Part shown: piece by piece, positions 30,475-43,359 of the stretch | Position numbering within the stretch: position 1 is the stretch's first letter | Layout: each line of letters opens with the position of its first letter | Assembly (NCBI GenBank): GCA_034670405.1 | Contig: JAXDDX010000047.1 | Coordinates: forward strand, 2,296,001-2,360,000 | Length of the DNA: 64,000 nt | Direction of reading: 5' to 3' | Source: Hoplostethus atlanticus | Lineage: Eukaryota; Chordata; Actinopteri; Trachichthyiformes; Trachichthyidae | Translations under genes and position numbers: made by a program | Notes under the pieces: model-generated | Told to the model about the DNA's origin: nothing | The model's database searches: none | The model's input: the letters and a program-made list of their open reading frames with translations, nothing else

Positions 30475-33400
30475 TCACATCCGGGAACCCCTTTCCTGAA
30501 GAATCTGCAGAGACAAAAGAGACTTAATGGTATAACGAACAAAAACACAACTTTCCACATGCTCTGCAATGAGTCAGTCAATACCCATTGTACACGGTTC
30601 TCTGCATGTGAGTATTCACACTCACACTAAACTTACTTACTCCTGCAGCAGTGCTTAGGCTCTCAGCCAGTAGCACACACGCATTTAGTCTACAGGCTGA
30701 AGCAAACACACTAAATGGAGTGAAGGGGAAAAGAAAATGCAGGGAGGAAAATAAAGCAGCGTGCTAAAAACTAGGAGTCTGTTTGTAGAGCAACATTTGG
30801 GTCAGTTTACAAAGGGAACCTTGGCAGGTGCAGTCAACCTTGGTCATGAAAAGGCTTGGAGATAATGGGTGAAACACATCCGATTTGTTCAAGCCAAGGA
30901 TAAAAATGAGTCAAAGGGTTTCTCAATATGCGTTCTTGTGTCCTCCATGGCTTGTTTGACATAATATCTAATGGCTTATGTACGATTCCAAAACAAAAGA
31001 ACGCAAAAAGATCCAGAAGAGCCTGGAAATGTACAACCGAGGAGACTTGGCCGACGAGAATGAATGGCAAGCAAATGTTCATTGCGAGTTTGACGCATCA
31101 CGTCCAAAAAGCATAACAGTCTAAAGTACAGAGATGGTTGAAACAGATGGAAAATCTCGCACACGACACAGAGCACACATCCTGTCTCAAACTGTCAGTC
31201 AAAAAAGTGTGAACTTTTGACAGAAACAAGATAAACCTCATCCACTAACGGACTTCATCAGCCAGTGAGACTGCTTTAAAAAAAGGTTTCGAGACACAGC
31301 TACAACAACACAACCTGGTTTCAACGCATACTTGAAGTTGATGGATGCCAAATGTTCCATGTGGCTGCCGCCTTAGGATGCTTCTCTGCGCTTGCTTTTA
31401 TGAGAAGTTTGTTCTCTACAAGACAATTTGTGACACAAGCATCGACAAAAAATTGATTTGGTCTTCTTGGATTTCATCCAAAGTGTAGCAGCTCATCTGA
31501 GCTGATTAGTCTACAGATACACGATGCCCTCCACTGACCAAGGTTGTGAGCATGACAATAGTGACAATACTGAAACATGAAGCTTTTCCTATCAGCTTTC
31601 AAAGAGAGTTTTACCTGAAGAGAAATATTTTGACTGGTCTAAACAGGCACCATCAGGCTTTTGACCTAGCTTTGGCTTTTAACCTTTAAAAATGTCAGGC
31701 CAAAGTTTGAGTCAAACCCAGATTCTGCCCTTTTATACTAATAAAACATCTTTTCGGCTAGAGTTGTCTTTGAAAACAAATGTGAAAAAGCAGTATAAAG
31801 CATGAGGGAAGGTAGGGATAAACTAGTGAGGTATGGTGGAGGGCAGTTGAGCGCTCACCATTGAGTCACCAAGTGCTCAACCCTAATCAGAGTCATTCAT
31901 TTCATAATCCGTCTCTTCATCCTCGCTCTGAGCAACATGCAGCATGCAGACAGCACAGAAGAAGACAACAAAGGCATGTCTCAAAAGAATGGAAATGAAT
32001 GGGGGTGTAAATGTTAGGAAGGAGAATAAGAAGAAAAATAAAACTAATGGGTTATGTTCAGAGGGTGTTTACACAAACAGCCCAATGAAGACTTGGCTGA
32101 GTATCAAAAACACTCTTGCCAATATTACTACTCTTCATTGGACTTCACTGACAGGGGTTCAGTGAACATACATGTAAATAATTCCACAGAACACAAAAAC
32201 ATTAAAAAATAAAAATAAAAAAAGTACAAGAGATAAACAAGGGCACCTTTCTACCAAGCTCAATTCACCGTTCACAACAGTCATAATACACAGACACTTT
32301 AGAACACAGAACATTTTAGATCTCAACCCCTTCGTGTATAGTGAGACCCCTATCAGTCATCTCTAAGAACCAAATGTTGACATGGTGCCACTGAAATGTA
32401 TTACAACAAAGCCTCAAATCTCATCGGCATAATAACAACAATACTAATAATAATACTAATAATGTACAAAGGTAATGTGTGATCTACTTGAAAGACATGC
32501 AGTGTGTTTAAATCTTCATCTCAATAGGAGAGTGGCTCAAGGTTGGTCAGTGTGTTGCTGCCTATGAGGAGAGGGCCCACAAGGGGACTTGCTGATGGGA
32601 GTTTTTATTCATAAGGGCGCGCCTCCTGCTCTGCTCCCAAAGCCTCCTCGCTAATAGCCCCACTAATCCGCTGACCTGTACTCTCATGGTCCTCCAAACA
32701 CGGATTACAATGTTTAGACTTTTCCCCCCATTTCAGGTCAAATCTAACATGACATAAATCTTAAAGCTGGGCTAATGCTATTAGACGCGCAGTCTTTGAC
32801 AGTGAACGTCAAAATAACACTCGCTCTCTTCCGGATAAATCCGAATGGGAGGGTGTTAGCTGTGAAATGTCCTTGACTTGCTTTACTTATCAGATACTAC
32901 TTAACTAACAAATACTTTAGAGAGTTTAAAATATTTTTTTCTGATCACCGTTTATAAAAGGCAGTCTAGTTTAACAGCAGTAGTCACAATGCACTCCTTC
33001 ATGAAGGCTTCTCATCAATAAAACAGGGGTACTTATCAATGTCCCATGGGGACACGTTCATCAATGCAGTGCATTTAAAAACATCCAACACAGGCCATCA
33101 TTCACAGATGTTTGCTAAGGATGGCTTTTCAACCAGCCTCACCACTCATGTACACACACTCACCTTAGCCTTCTCACTGGGCTCACTGTTTGTCCCGTAT
33201 GATTGGTTGTGCAGTTCCTTGGAGACTACACACAGGAACTCGGCTTGGTCCTCATTTCCGTAGTTGTAAGAGGAGCCTATGCTGACCAGCTGGAGAGACG
33301 AGAGAGCAGAGCACAGAGAGAGAATCAGCCTTGGACAGACAAAATGAGGACAAAAATTGGGCTGCTCATGGTGGAAAACCGAAGTGGTGGTGGTGGTGGT

Positions 33401-36400
33401 GATGGGGTTAACAAAAATTCAAAGCAACGTGTACTAGGTTGACAACTAAACAAGAGATGCAAAGTGTCTGCAGGTCGCAGCAAGTCAAATCTTGACCCAG
33501 ACTTGATATATTTAATGGCATTTAAGATGAAATAAGAAATATGATGACCTATCCAAATATAGGTCTTTGTGACTCAAATTAGAAAAGCAGCACAGCGAGG
33601 AAACATATTTTAGGATATCTGAAACAGAATTTAAGACATAAAGGCTATATTTAACTGCATTTAAGACTTTCTAAGGCCTTAAATTTAGAAAATACAATTT
33701 AAGACATTGTACGTCTTTTCAGGACCTGCAGACATGCCAGGATGAAATTCAAAATGAAAGAGGGAATGTATTACATTCACCAAGATCAAAGTGAGGGGGG
33801 GGGGGAAGAAAAAAAAAGAAAAATCAGCAAAAGAGAGAACAGATGGGGTATTATGAAGGTAATTACTGAGAAATAGAAGATGGGAATCTGTGGTCCACAA
33901 TAAGAAATGAATGATTATTAGAAAGAAACAAGGCACAAGGAACAGCAAAAGGTATCAGTACTTCACTCTGAGAATACAAGTACATGGACTCAACCACAGG
34001 GAGCAAACATGCTAGTTGAAAAATCACATGGAACAGTGGGTTTGACTTGATGGAGCCAAGCTCATCGTCAGTGAATGTTGGTACCATTACTTCTAGAGAT
34101 AGCACGTGTAGGATTTTCTCCGATGCTACCATTGTCAAATTAGTCATGATAACCGCTACCTACGTCGTATTCTACCGTCCCTTTTTTAATCAGCTTATTT
34201 TATTATATCTGCTCCCTCCTGCTTATATTGCATAACGATTTTACAGGACAAGAAGGTGAGGATACCCAAATGAAAACATCAATTGGTGTTTTCCGGGTAT
34301 TAGAATGTAATACCAGGGATACAGCAATGAGAAAATCCTACACATAGTATTTTTAAATGGATCTCTAAGACAATCATAGTAACTTCAAATGTTCCTGTTC
34401 CCACTCAAATGTCTAATTTACAAAAGGACACAAAAAGGACATAAGAGGGAAAATTATAAAGGACTATCTTTTTAAAAAACAGCATGCACACAGGTGAATT
34501 TGTAGAATGTCATGCAAACATACAAAACACTGTGCCTTGGATAAACACTGTCAGAAAAACAGTCTCTCTTCCAGCCTTTTCCAGATCGACTGCTTTTAAC
34601 TGTGTGTTAAGTGTGTGTACACTGCAGGCTACATGTATACTCTCTGTACCCAGGTGTGCATGTTCAGACACGCACCGCCTCATTAGCCACTCCTGCCGAA
34701 GACTTGTTGTTGAGAGATCTCACATTAGGAGTCAATGCAGCAAAAAGGCCAAATAATGTCAACTAGCTAGCATGGATTCCTCTCCTCACAATGCTGATGA
34801 TTCAGCGCCACATCCGAAGACCCTCAATGTCTCATGTTGCTTATTTAAAATAACAACCTTCGAAGACCAATGACCATGACACACCTTCACAAGAAAGGGA
34901 CTGTAATTATGGAACCCTGGAAGTGCCATTTAAACCGAGGCAGTAGGTCAGCTAAGCCCGTCTCCCCAGATGACTCTCCTGGGCTGGATACTGAACTTTA
35001 AGCTTTGCATGAGGGAGTGTTTCTAGGGGGTTTCCCATCTGACCTGTGTAAGGAGATTAGAGAGGGTTCAGCTCTGATGGGAGATCCAGTGATCCCTCAA
35101 TCCCTGAGGGGAGATTCATTAACACGCACACACCAACACCCAAATGAGTGTACTTCCCCATCAGAGAAATAAGCCCTTGCTGGTTTTGGCTTAAGATAAA
35201 ACCTCATGTTGAACTGGGTGTCGTGAACTTTGATAATTCACACTTAATGTTCTATTTGAATTATTAGTCAACTTACCTCCTGGGTAGATAGAACAACTTA
35301 GGGTGCTTCTACGTTTCTTTAGCACTTTTACCTCTAATCAACCAGCAGCATAGCTGTAATGGTGTAGCACAGCTCCCAAAATGGACACCTGGCTACGTGC
35401 AAAATAAAGAAAGTTGCTGACAAGCACAAATTGTGAATGGGGTATGAAGAAAAGAAAAAGAAAAGAAAAGCAAAAAAAAAGATCACAGACGAGAAAAAGG
35501 TGTCATGTTCTCTTTGCCCCAAAGGTGAACAAGCAGTACACATGAACAGTCAAAAGAATCAACTCAAAAAACAGCCAACAGCTATATGTCAGGTTGGGAA
35601 ATACGATGGCCTACGGGGTGTGTGTGTATGGACAACATGGGGACCATGCAGTGACCAGCCCATGGACAGAAATTTGTGGGACACACCTCTCCGCTGTTGT
35701 TTGGCAAAGCAGACTCCTCTCCCTTCACCTCCCTTGACACAATCAGCAGAAACTCTGACTGGTGGGCCCGCCCGTAACCTATACTGACAAGCTGCAACAA
35801 CCAATCAGAGCACAGAAGGGATGCCCGGATCATGTATGCAGACATTCAGAAAGATGTGATTTGCTGTTTGGCTTTTTATTTTTATTTTTTTTTCATTTCC
35901 AATATTGAGGATTGGATTTTCTGGTCAATGTGAGCATAGCGGGATGGGTGAAGCACATGAAAGGAGGATTGCTGCTGTGACTCTGTGGGAAGAGCTTTAC
36001 CTGCTCAAACTTCCAGCCGTCAGACATGGTGGACACCATCTGTGTCAGCTCCTCTTCCTGGCACTGCAGGACCCGGTAGACATGCTTCACCGGAGCCTGG
36101 GAGGAGGAGGGAGGGAGGGATGGGAGGTAAGAGGGATGAAAAGCAGAGGATAAAATAATGTTAAATTTCATGAGAAACCTACACAAGTAGATTGCCACTG
36201 GAAGAACTGTACACACCTGTGATATTTTGCAGTCACGTTCCCTGATCTTGTCCTTGATGAGTTTTATTAATGATGTGATGTTGTAGAATTCTGCTTCTTC
36301 TAGCACACCTAAAAACAAAGAATCAAGCCTTTCAAGCTGAGCTCGTCTGTGCCTGCTAAAGATCAGGCTTGGCTGAACACCATGGCGTCCATATTCATCT

Positions 36401-39400
36401 CATATTCCACCGAGAATATTACCTTCCTCTGCCAAGTCCTTGTTGAGCACCAGTTTACCATGCCTCAAGTAGTTGAGCACTGGCCCAAAGTATGTGGGGT
36501 CTCTGTCTATGAGATAAGCACCAGTTTCATCCTGAAAAGCAGAGAAAAAGCAGGATAATATTAATATAACTCCTAACTATATATAGACAGATGAGGCAAG
36601 TTTGAATTTAGGCTAAGACAATTAATAGGCTTGGCCTATACCTTTATCAAACAAAATGTACAAAAACCAAACCGAGCATGTGAATAAAACCGGAAGGCAT
36701 ATGAATTATGAGGCCAGCCCCTGTGGTGATAACCTCTACATGGGCTGAGAAGACATGCACACACACAGCCACACCATGGCTTTGGAATATGGTTTCCCTA
36801 TCCCCACAGGCCTTGGGTTTGATCCTCATTCCTTCACAACCACTGGGTATTCCCCTATTTCTGCAAGTACTGTGATTAGAACGTCTTTGTCTCGTGGGGG
36901 GAAAAGGAGGTTGAAACAATTAGAGCAGAACAGAAAGAGATTTGGAACAGCAGGCTGAATCCACCGAGGGGACCAGGAGGAAGCACTGCTACCTTCGCTT
37001 ACAACGGACAATTAGCCCAGTCTGCTCCACGTTACAGAGTTAGCCTAGCCCACGTGTCAAACAACTTCAGTTAACACCAATCCACAAGAAAAAAAAATTG
37101 TCTTGAACTAAAGACTAAGATCAAAGTCGTTTCATGTGATGTCTGGAGGGCTATGTGTGGATCATATTTATCCACAGGCACATTTTGTGCAATCCACAAA
37201 TGCAACGGGACGTGCAGTTTATCATATGGCTTCAGGAGCAATCTAGACAAATTAAGAGCCCCACTGTTCATTGCAGCTTCCCCAGCATTATTTACACAAG
37301 AACACAAGCATTATTTTCATACTTTCCAGGCCATGACCACAATAAAACACGCAGCCAAGTTTTCACTGACAAACAGAAGTGCACATTCATAGCTAGCTAG
37401 CTCCCAATCACAAGTCCAGGGACTGATGGGCCTCCAACTCGGAAGCCATTAATCTTTCCAATAATGAGAAAAGGTCCCAGTGCATTTTCTTTTGTAATGA
37501 ATCTCTGAACCCTCTTGGCTGTCTGACCTCCTTTCCACGGCAAAAATACCCAACATGAACCCAATGGAGTTCTATTCTAGTCTTATTGCCATGTGGAAGT
37601 TCCTTACATTTCTGCAGTCATTGAAGTTTAACCACCAAGTACAGGTGGAACTACGACAAGGTCACCGCTAAGCAGTTCACTCCATCAAACCAAAGTCTAC
37701 ATACTGCTTAATTTGGCTGCTACCGTCTGCTTTTTCCGACTTTAACTTGAAAAATACAATTCATTCATTCATTCATGTTCCAACTAACACGTTTACTGTA
37801 TTTCTACAAGCATGAACAATTAAGTTAAGAAAAGCAAATTCTATTAAAATAATTCAATATCCCGATTTGATGTGGCATCACAAACATTTAGTCACAGAGT
37901 GATGATTTCCGATTGGCAGTTTCTCCTCTAACTCTGCCGACCACTAGTCAACTTTTCAATAGTTTTGGTTTCAACGGAGAGTTTTAGTGTCCCATGATTT
38001 TCTAAATGCTGTTTCAGAGGCTTTTGCACCCCAACAAGTATACAATTCTGGGATAAACATTGAAAGCTTGTAATTTCTTGGGGCATAAAAATGGCAAATT
38101 TAAAGAAATCAACACAAAATATCTGCAGCTTCAATACAAAAATACTGTCCTTCGAAAACCCATACCGGTCAAATCCTTATGTAAACATGTAGCCTAAATG
38201 TGCACTGAACATTTCTCTAAGCTTTAGAGCTGACATGCTGTGCTGAGGAGAACATTGCTAGACCGCCCTTGGTTCACTGGAGCTGGTCCTCTGGGTGTAC
38301 GTGGAGCTATTGGGGAGTCTCCCCACTTGGGGTGACTATGACCCAGTTTAGAGAGTGTTGGTTATAGGGGCACTGGCTTGTGATTGATGTGGACCCAAAT
38401 ACACAAAGGGGACAGTGTTTTAATTAAAAACAAGAGGCAGTGTCTCTGGGGGCCCAGGCTGCAGAGCACTGGGGAGCACTAGGCAACAAACAGAGGGGTG
38501 GGGACAGTGAGCGTGAGTGAGGGAATAGGACTACCGAGATACAGCAAGGCAGGGAAGGAGACAGCAGGCTCTGAGAATGAGAAAGGCTGAAGAATTGAAG
38601 AGGAAAGTTATTGAATTACGTAAACACAACTATGATAACACACTGTCTCTAAGTAACAGTATGATTATGAAGGGCGAGACCGATAGTGGTCCTGTTATTG
38701 TGGTGGGTGGGCATTAAGATTGTATTGGCTAAACTCAAAGACTATTGAATGACTTGGGCCGCTTGAGATCTGACCATGAACACTGCATTTTATGAGTTTA
38801 CGTGCACGTCCACACTTACAAATGCCTCTTATGCTCATCTTGTGAGTGTATTAGTCAAAGCTGTGTACACATTTAACCCCGCCCTCCAACCACCACCACA
38901 TACACTCATCCACTTTACATTGCTCCTATTGTGGATTACTGCTGGAGATTATGTAGACTGAATTTTGATCACATTTTCCCAATCTGGTTCAGATGATCCA
39001 ACAGCAGTGTGAGCGAAATCCCTCTTTTGTGTGTCCAGACCTAAATAAAACAAAATCCTATGAAACGCAGCAGCATACAATAACCACCAAATCAGGCCAG
39101 TTCAGGGAAGCACAGACGTGCAACCTTGTGTTATATGCTCCTCATTACAAATCCCCACGTACATGATAACTGGCGAATCTCAAATTTTGACTGTGGATCA
39201 AAGTACGGCCTAATCATTACTAGATTCCAAGACTTGAGATAACTGTAGACTGAGGATGAACGTAAACAAAGTCCAATTAGAAGGGTGGGCTTTCAGAGAG
39301 GAAAGCTTCTGTATAATCTCATCGTTCTTCTCCTACACACACACACACAATACATATCCTCCCACAGGAAATACCACAGTGGCCCACCCTTCAAGAACAT

Positions 39401-42400
39401 GGACACATGAACGTTGCAAGTCCATCCTATTATCAACAAATGGATGGATGTTGACTTCTGACTACCGTAAAGGGCGTACATAAATGTTTTTACATTCACG
39501 GTTTCATTCTTAGCAGAGGGCGGAAGTAGCTCTCGCCTACTAAAGCCACAAAACAAGTAGGCTGGCTTAAATGTATTCACTGCTAAATTTCATTTAGCCT
39601 CGCTAATAATAGGCTGGCATGAAACGAGGCCTAATTGTTTCCCACCATAAATTTCAACTGCACACGAGACAAAAACACCATTTATACTGTCATGTGAAAC
39701 CGTTCCAAATAGTGTGCTCAGGCCAAGGATAAAAAGAGCCTTATTAATGCTGGCCACCTTCACTTCAGCTGAGCTAGAATATAAGCACCCTGCGGAAACA
39801 GGGCTGAAAGATGTTGCAGTAGATCTTCAGAGTCACATGACTGTAGCTACTTAGTCTAGCCAAGTGGAAGTCTGATCCTTGTAGAGTAGGAGCCGAAGTC
39901 CCTCTGGAGTACAAGTAGTAATGGCATAGTCAAATCGGCCTTCATCCTCTAAATAATACACACATCACATCAAGGCTGCATTACAGGGAAATTCATATTT
40001 CAAAATATTTAACACTGTCATTTTAGTGCAGGTTTGAACATTTTCTGAGCACACATGATTTTGCAAGGCAACGCCACAAAGTGCATTTAGCTGAAAGATT
40101 TATGACAGAGGAATGTTTCAGGCACTAAATGGACAACTCCTTTTAGAAGACTCCTAAAAGCTTCCCTGTCATAATGAGAGGCAGTTAAGAGTTTCACGGC
40201 TAGGCTGGCCAGCAGGAAATCACTGGCACCCAGAGCTTTCTCTAGGTGGAGAGCAGCAATGTGAATCAGAGGCTTAATGTAAAATATTTACTCTGCTTAA
40301 AACTCAGTCATCAAGGAGGCCCAAGTTCAAGCTGGAGACATTTTGGTTCATTGCAACACAAGGCTAGGATCAATCTTACGTGTCCGGCTTTTATGAATGA
40401 AGTGGCCTTGGGCTGGTATGGGTAACCGGCTGGAGCGGTCTTGAGTGGCACCTGATTTGCCGACGGCACTCTGCAGTGTTGCGTTGAGCAGTGACTGTGT
40501 GGAGGCAGCGCAGGAGGAGATGATATCACCGTTAAATATTTACGTTGCCTCCCACGGTGTGCTCAGGCATGACATACAATGTGAACACAGCATTAAATGC
40601 GGCCATATTTCTTACACGCGGCACAGAGAGAACTCTCTCAGCCAGCAAATGGAGATGAATGTGAAAAGAATCAGATGTGAAAGGAACAAGAATCTTGTGT
40701 GATGGAATGCTTGAAAAATTGATGCCGCTCTCAAAACCAGAAAGCTGGATCTCCACTTGACTAGTCCCGAGTTGTGAGAGAGGAGTAGTCCGCCATTTCT
40801 CCTTCAAAAAGGATTGATCTCAGCATCTCTCAGCATCTCTCAGCTTGTTGACTGGACTATTGACAATTTTTTGACAACTATATCTGTTTAAAGACACTTG
40901 TGACATGAATTAGTCAATAGAGGCTAACAAACTACTTCATCAGCATTTCAGACTGACAACAATATCACACTAATGTGATAGTATAGAGGGGCATTTGTCA
41001 ACTTTGAGATAGACAATTAAAAAAAAACTAAAGAAAACTAAAAAAAGATACTTGTATAGATAAAATTGTCTGTCCGCTGTGGTGACTGGCTGTGCATGTG
41101 AGTGCACTTCCTCCACTTCCTCCCTGGTCCACCCCAATGTGCAAAACAGGTTCCAGTCAACAACATGAATAATGCAGTGCTCCTCAAGAGTCCAACTGAA
41201 GCACGTCAGCCTGCATGACTGAGAACTGAACCACTCGTTTCCTTGGCTGGGAAACACAACACTGCATTCGCCAAAAACAGAGCACTTCAGTTAGCCATCA
41301 ATCTTCTGAGCTTCCTGTTCATGTGCAGGGTTGTGTGAGGGGAAGGAAAAACAGGCCTTCTTAGCTGTCATTCGTGTGTGAGATGAAATCATGTAAACAT
41401 ATATAGATTAACTGCAAGTAGGGAGTAAAACGATACCTTGTTCTATAACAAGAGCTACCTCAACAATATGCACTTTAAGACAGGGGAGTGAGATAGCTGG
41501 GCTGAGATAGCTGATCATGGCTGGGTAAATTGACACAAAAAACAAGATGATTATTCAGAGATTAAGAGATTTGCATGAAAATACGAGTATGAGGGGGGTA
41601 GAGGTGTAGATTAAAATGTGTAAATGGGCAAAAACAATGAATAATAATGGACCACAGAAAAGGAGGGAGCAAAACATGGCACAATGCATTATACAGACAC
41701 TATTACATGGATACTTGACTGTGCTGGGAGGACTTCGGCCTAAAGCACAGTGCTGTTAGTGGCAGATGGACAAACAGAGAGGTGCCTGATTCTCACCCAA
41801 TGGAGCCATTCAGGGAGATGAGTGACATCATCCCTGGGCTCTTGGGTGTCAGCACCTCACCCCACTTGGCAATGACTCGTCCTCATTAGGAGAGGTTCTC
41901 CACAGAGCCTGCTTATTGCAGACCAACAAAGCGAGTGACAGACTAACCCCCCCCCCCCCCCCCCATCCCAAGACAAAAAAAAAGCACGGATAATAGGTTA
42001 GTTTTATCTATAGGTTATTTGATAAGTTTACAAGAAAAAACAAACTCTTGCATGTGAACATTGTACAGGGCGGATTACTTTGTTATCACTTAGCTGACGT
42101 TTGACACATTGACGAGTGCAACGCAATGCAGTGGCCGTGATGGGGAAAGTTGTCAACCACGGTGGCAAGTTGCTGTTTTCACTAGAAAAGCTGTGGATAA
42201 AATACTAGACTACTAAAGTTAGATAATTCCATTGAGCGAACATATTGGTAATTTACTTTGGTCATTGCAGGACTAGGTATAGTCACTTTTTAAGCGAGGT
42301 GACGTTAGTTATGCGAGCTCCAGCAACATTACACACAATCTAGCAAGCTCGCGTCATGTGGTGTGACTGTCGGAATCTAGCTAGTTTAGCGGGTTAATGC

Positions 42401-42841
42401 TAGCTAGAGAGCTACACATAATCTAAGCTAAGTAACTAAGACACACAGCACTAGGTTTTACAGAACTGAAAAGGTGACTACGCGATTGAGAAAGAGCAAC
42501 TGATACCCAACCCGCTCGGTGAACACTAGACCGAGGAAATTCTCTTAAGTTTGACAGAAAATTGGAGATACTTCGCTTCCAACTACCAAGCTAACTAGCT
42601 CGACTAGCTTAGCATTTACCTTGTCGGAGTCGAGCTCGGGGTCAGCTTGGCTCAGTCTGTACAGAAATGATTTTGGATCTCGGCACAGCGTCTGTCTTGT
42701 TGTTAAAAAATATGTTCCCCCGACGTTCAGGCGAATCCATTTTGATGCCCCGACACTAGATGAAGTATTTGTCTCTGCCGGAGAATGAGCCAAACATCTC
42801 CGATTAACGGAGCCGCTTGTTTCGGAGCTGTTTTCTGCCAT
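30475..42841 (-). CDS. kctd5: BTB/POZ domain protein KCTD5
   Basis: Pentameric substrate adaptor for CUL3 ubiquitin ligases; known targets include G-beta-gamma. Canonical coding exons (minus): 42620-42841, 36423-36531, 36217-36308, 36001-36096, 33164-33289, 30475-30504; 224 aa (human 234). The BTB domain starts at [20 protein letters not shown] (about 33-52) and continues through [31 protein letters not shown] and [14 protein letters not shown]. The C-terminal domain covers [20 protein letters not shown] to [11 protein letters not shown] and ends ILQERGSRM, identical to human KCTD5. An in-frame upstream Met at 42901 would add 20 residues, but the family start fits 42841. Intron 1 is 6.1 kb. 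Two further exons in phase 0 (35687-35791 and 31883-31927) point to alternative isoforms. Tandem with pdpk1, as in human 16p13.3. Confidence 0.93.
31883..31927 (-). CDS. kctd5: kctd5 alternative terminal exon (acidic tail)
   Basis: Preceded by a good acceptor (minus strand, TGTTGCTCAG) and in phase 0. It encodes [14 protein letters not shown] and a stop. It would replace the canonical tail ILQERGSRM (exon 30475-30504) after either version of exon 5. Not recalled from mammalian KCTD5. Expression is unproven. Confidence 0.45.
   Translation of the reverse strand, partial: SEDEETDYEMNDSD
33391..33411. repeat. (GGT)n microsatellite
   Basis: Seven GGT-type units just upstream of the kctd5 exon 33164-33289 on the minus strand, within the polypyrimidine side of that intron (CCA on the transcript). 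Confidence 0.7.
33465..33734. mobile_element. 270-bp TIR element (MITE candidate)
   Basis: Perfect 12-bp inverted ends: TGTCTGCAGGTC at 33465-33476 and GACCTGCAGACA at 33723-33734. The interior has several TTTAAGAC units. No ORF. It is in a kctd5 intron, 180 bp from exon 33164-33289. A fragment of the same family seems to occur at 4117-4160. Confidence 0.6.
35687..35791 (-). CDS. kctd5: kctd5 alternative exon 5 (exon-duplication copy)
   Basis: 105 nt, phase 0 at both ends, bounded by TTGTTGCAG and GTGTGT. It encodes [20 protein letters not shown] followed by [15 protein letters not shown]. It aligns with canonical exon 5 ([20 protein letters not shown], then VVSKELHN...): the LVSIG, Q-EFL, VS and E positions are shared, and the codons for LVSIG differ only at synonymous sites. 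Lies 209 nt downstream of exon 4 and 2.4 kb upstream of canonical exon 5. Skipping or including it keeps the frame. Confidence 0.75.
36532..42619 (-). other. kctd5 intron 1
   Basis: 6.1-kb intron. It contains a GGACCCAAATACACAAAGGG-type stretch near 38391 that may be an old repeat, a C-run at 41947-41964, and a short 11-bp direct repeat (CTCAGCATCT, 40819-40845). No coding exon, RNA gene or well-bounded element was found. Confidence 0.5.
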
Positions 42842-43359
42842 CCCTCTTCTCCGCCCTCGGCTCTGCCTGTGTGGCTGACAGGAAATATCTCCACGATTCA
42901 TGCAAAGCAGGGTGCCAGCTCCTCAGCCACTCCTACTCCCACTCCACCAGCAGGGACACACACACTAGCCGAGATTATTCTCCAGAAAAGAGGTCCCTTA
43001 ATGATGCTTAATCTACTGAGGTTTCAATACTGAGTAATGATTTTAGCTACCGTGGGCCTGCTCAATTAATTTGTAGTTAGTAATGTCATAGCATCTGAAA
43101 ATGTTATGGAAGTAAAATATGTCTCAGAATGCTGTCCAAGGGAGAGGGTGACATATCATTCATATTTCGTTTTATGTACAGCATTTCAGGATCATTACAT
43201 AGATAATTTGCTATGAAATATGCTATGTATAAGATCGGAGAGAGCTCATAATTGGTCGTCCATCACACACAGCAAGTCTCTCCTGCCACGTCTCAATTAA
43301 AACACTTTTTAAGTAAACTCCATATCACACAAAATAAGACATTCATGATGGGCCGGTAC
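42842..43359 (-). promoter_or_regulatory. kctd5 5' UTR and promoter region
   Basis: GC-rich near 42780-42990, suggesting the kctd5 5' UTR and promoter. AGCTAACTAGC-type motifs flank the start exon on the downstream side (42290-42612). The minus-strand open frame extends upstream to 42901. Confidence 0.4.

Noticed and set aside
34047-34235. Open frames within kctd5 intron (33863-34235, both strands)
   Set aside because: No homology, no flanking splice signals in phase, AT-rich intron.
36755-36900. GGGTTTGATCCTCATTCC as a tRNA B box
   Set aside because: No A box at the correct distance and no cloverleaf can be drawn.
38380-38480. GGACCCAAATACACAAAGGG as a DNA-transposon end
   Set aside because: No inverted partner was found, so it was not annotated as an element.
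41946-41964. Poly-C run as a regulatory i-motif/G4 site
   Set aside because: A simple homopolymer without four separated runs; deep intronic.
42842-42901. Longer kctd5 N-terminus starting at 42901
   Set aside because: The extra 20 residues are Arg/Gln-rich and unlike family members; MAENSS at 42841 matches the human start MAEN.
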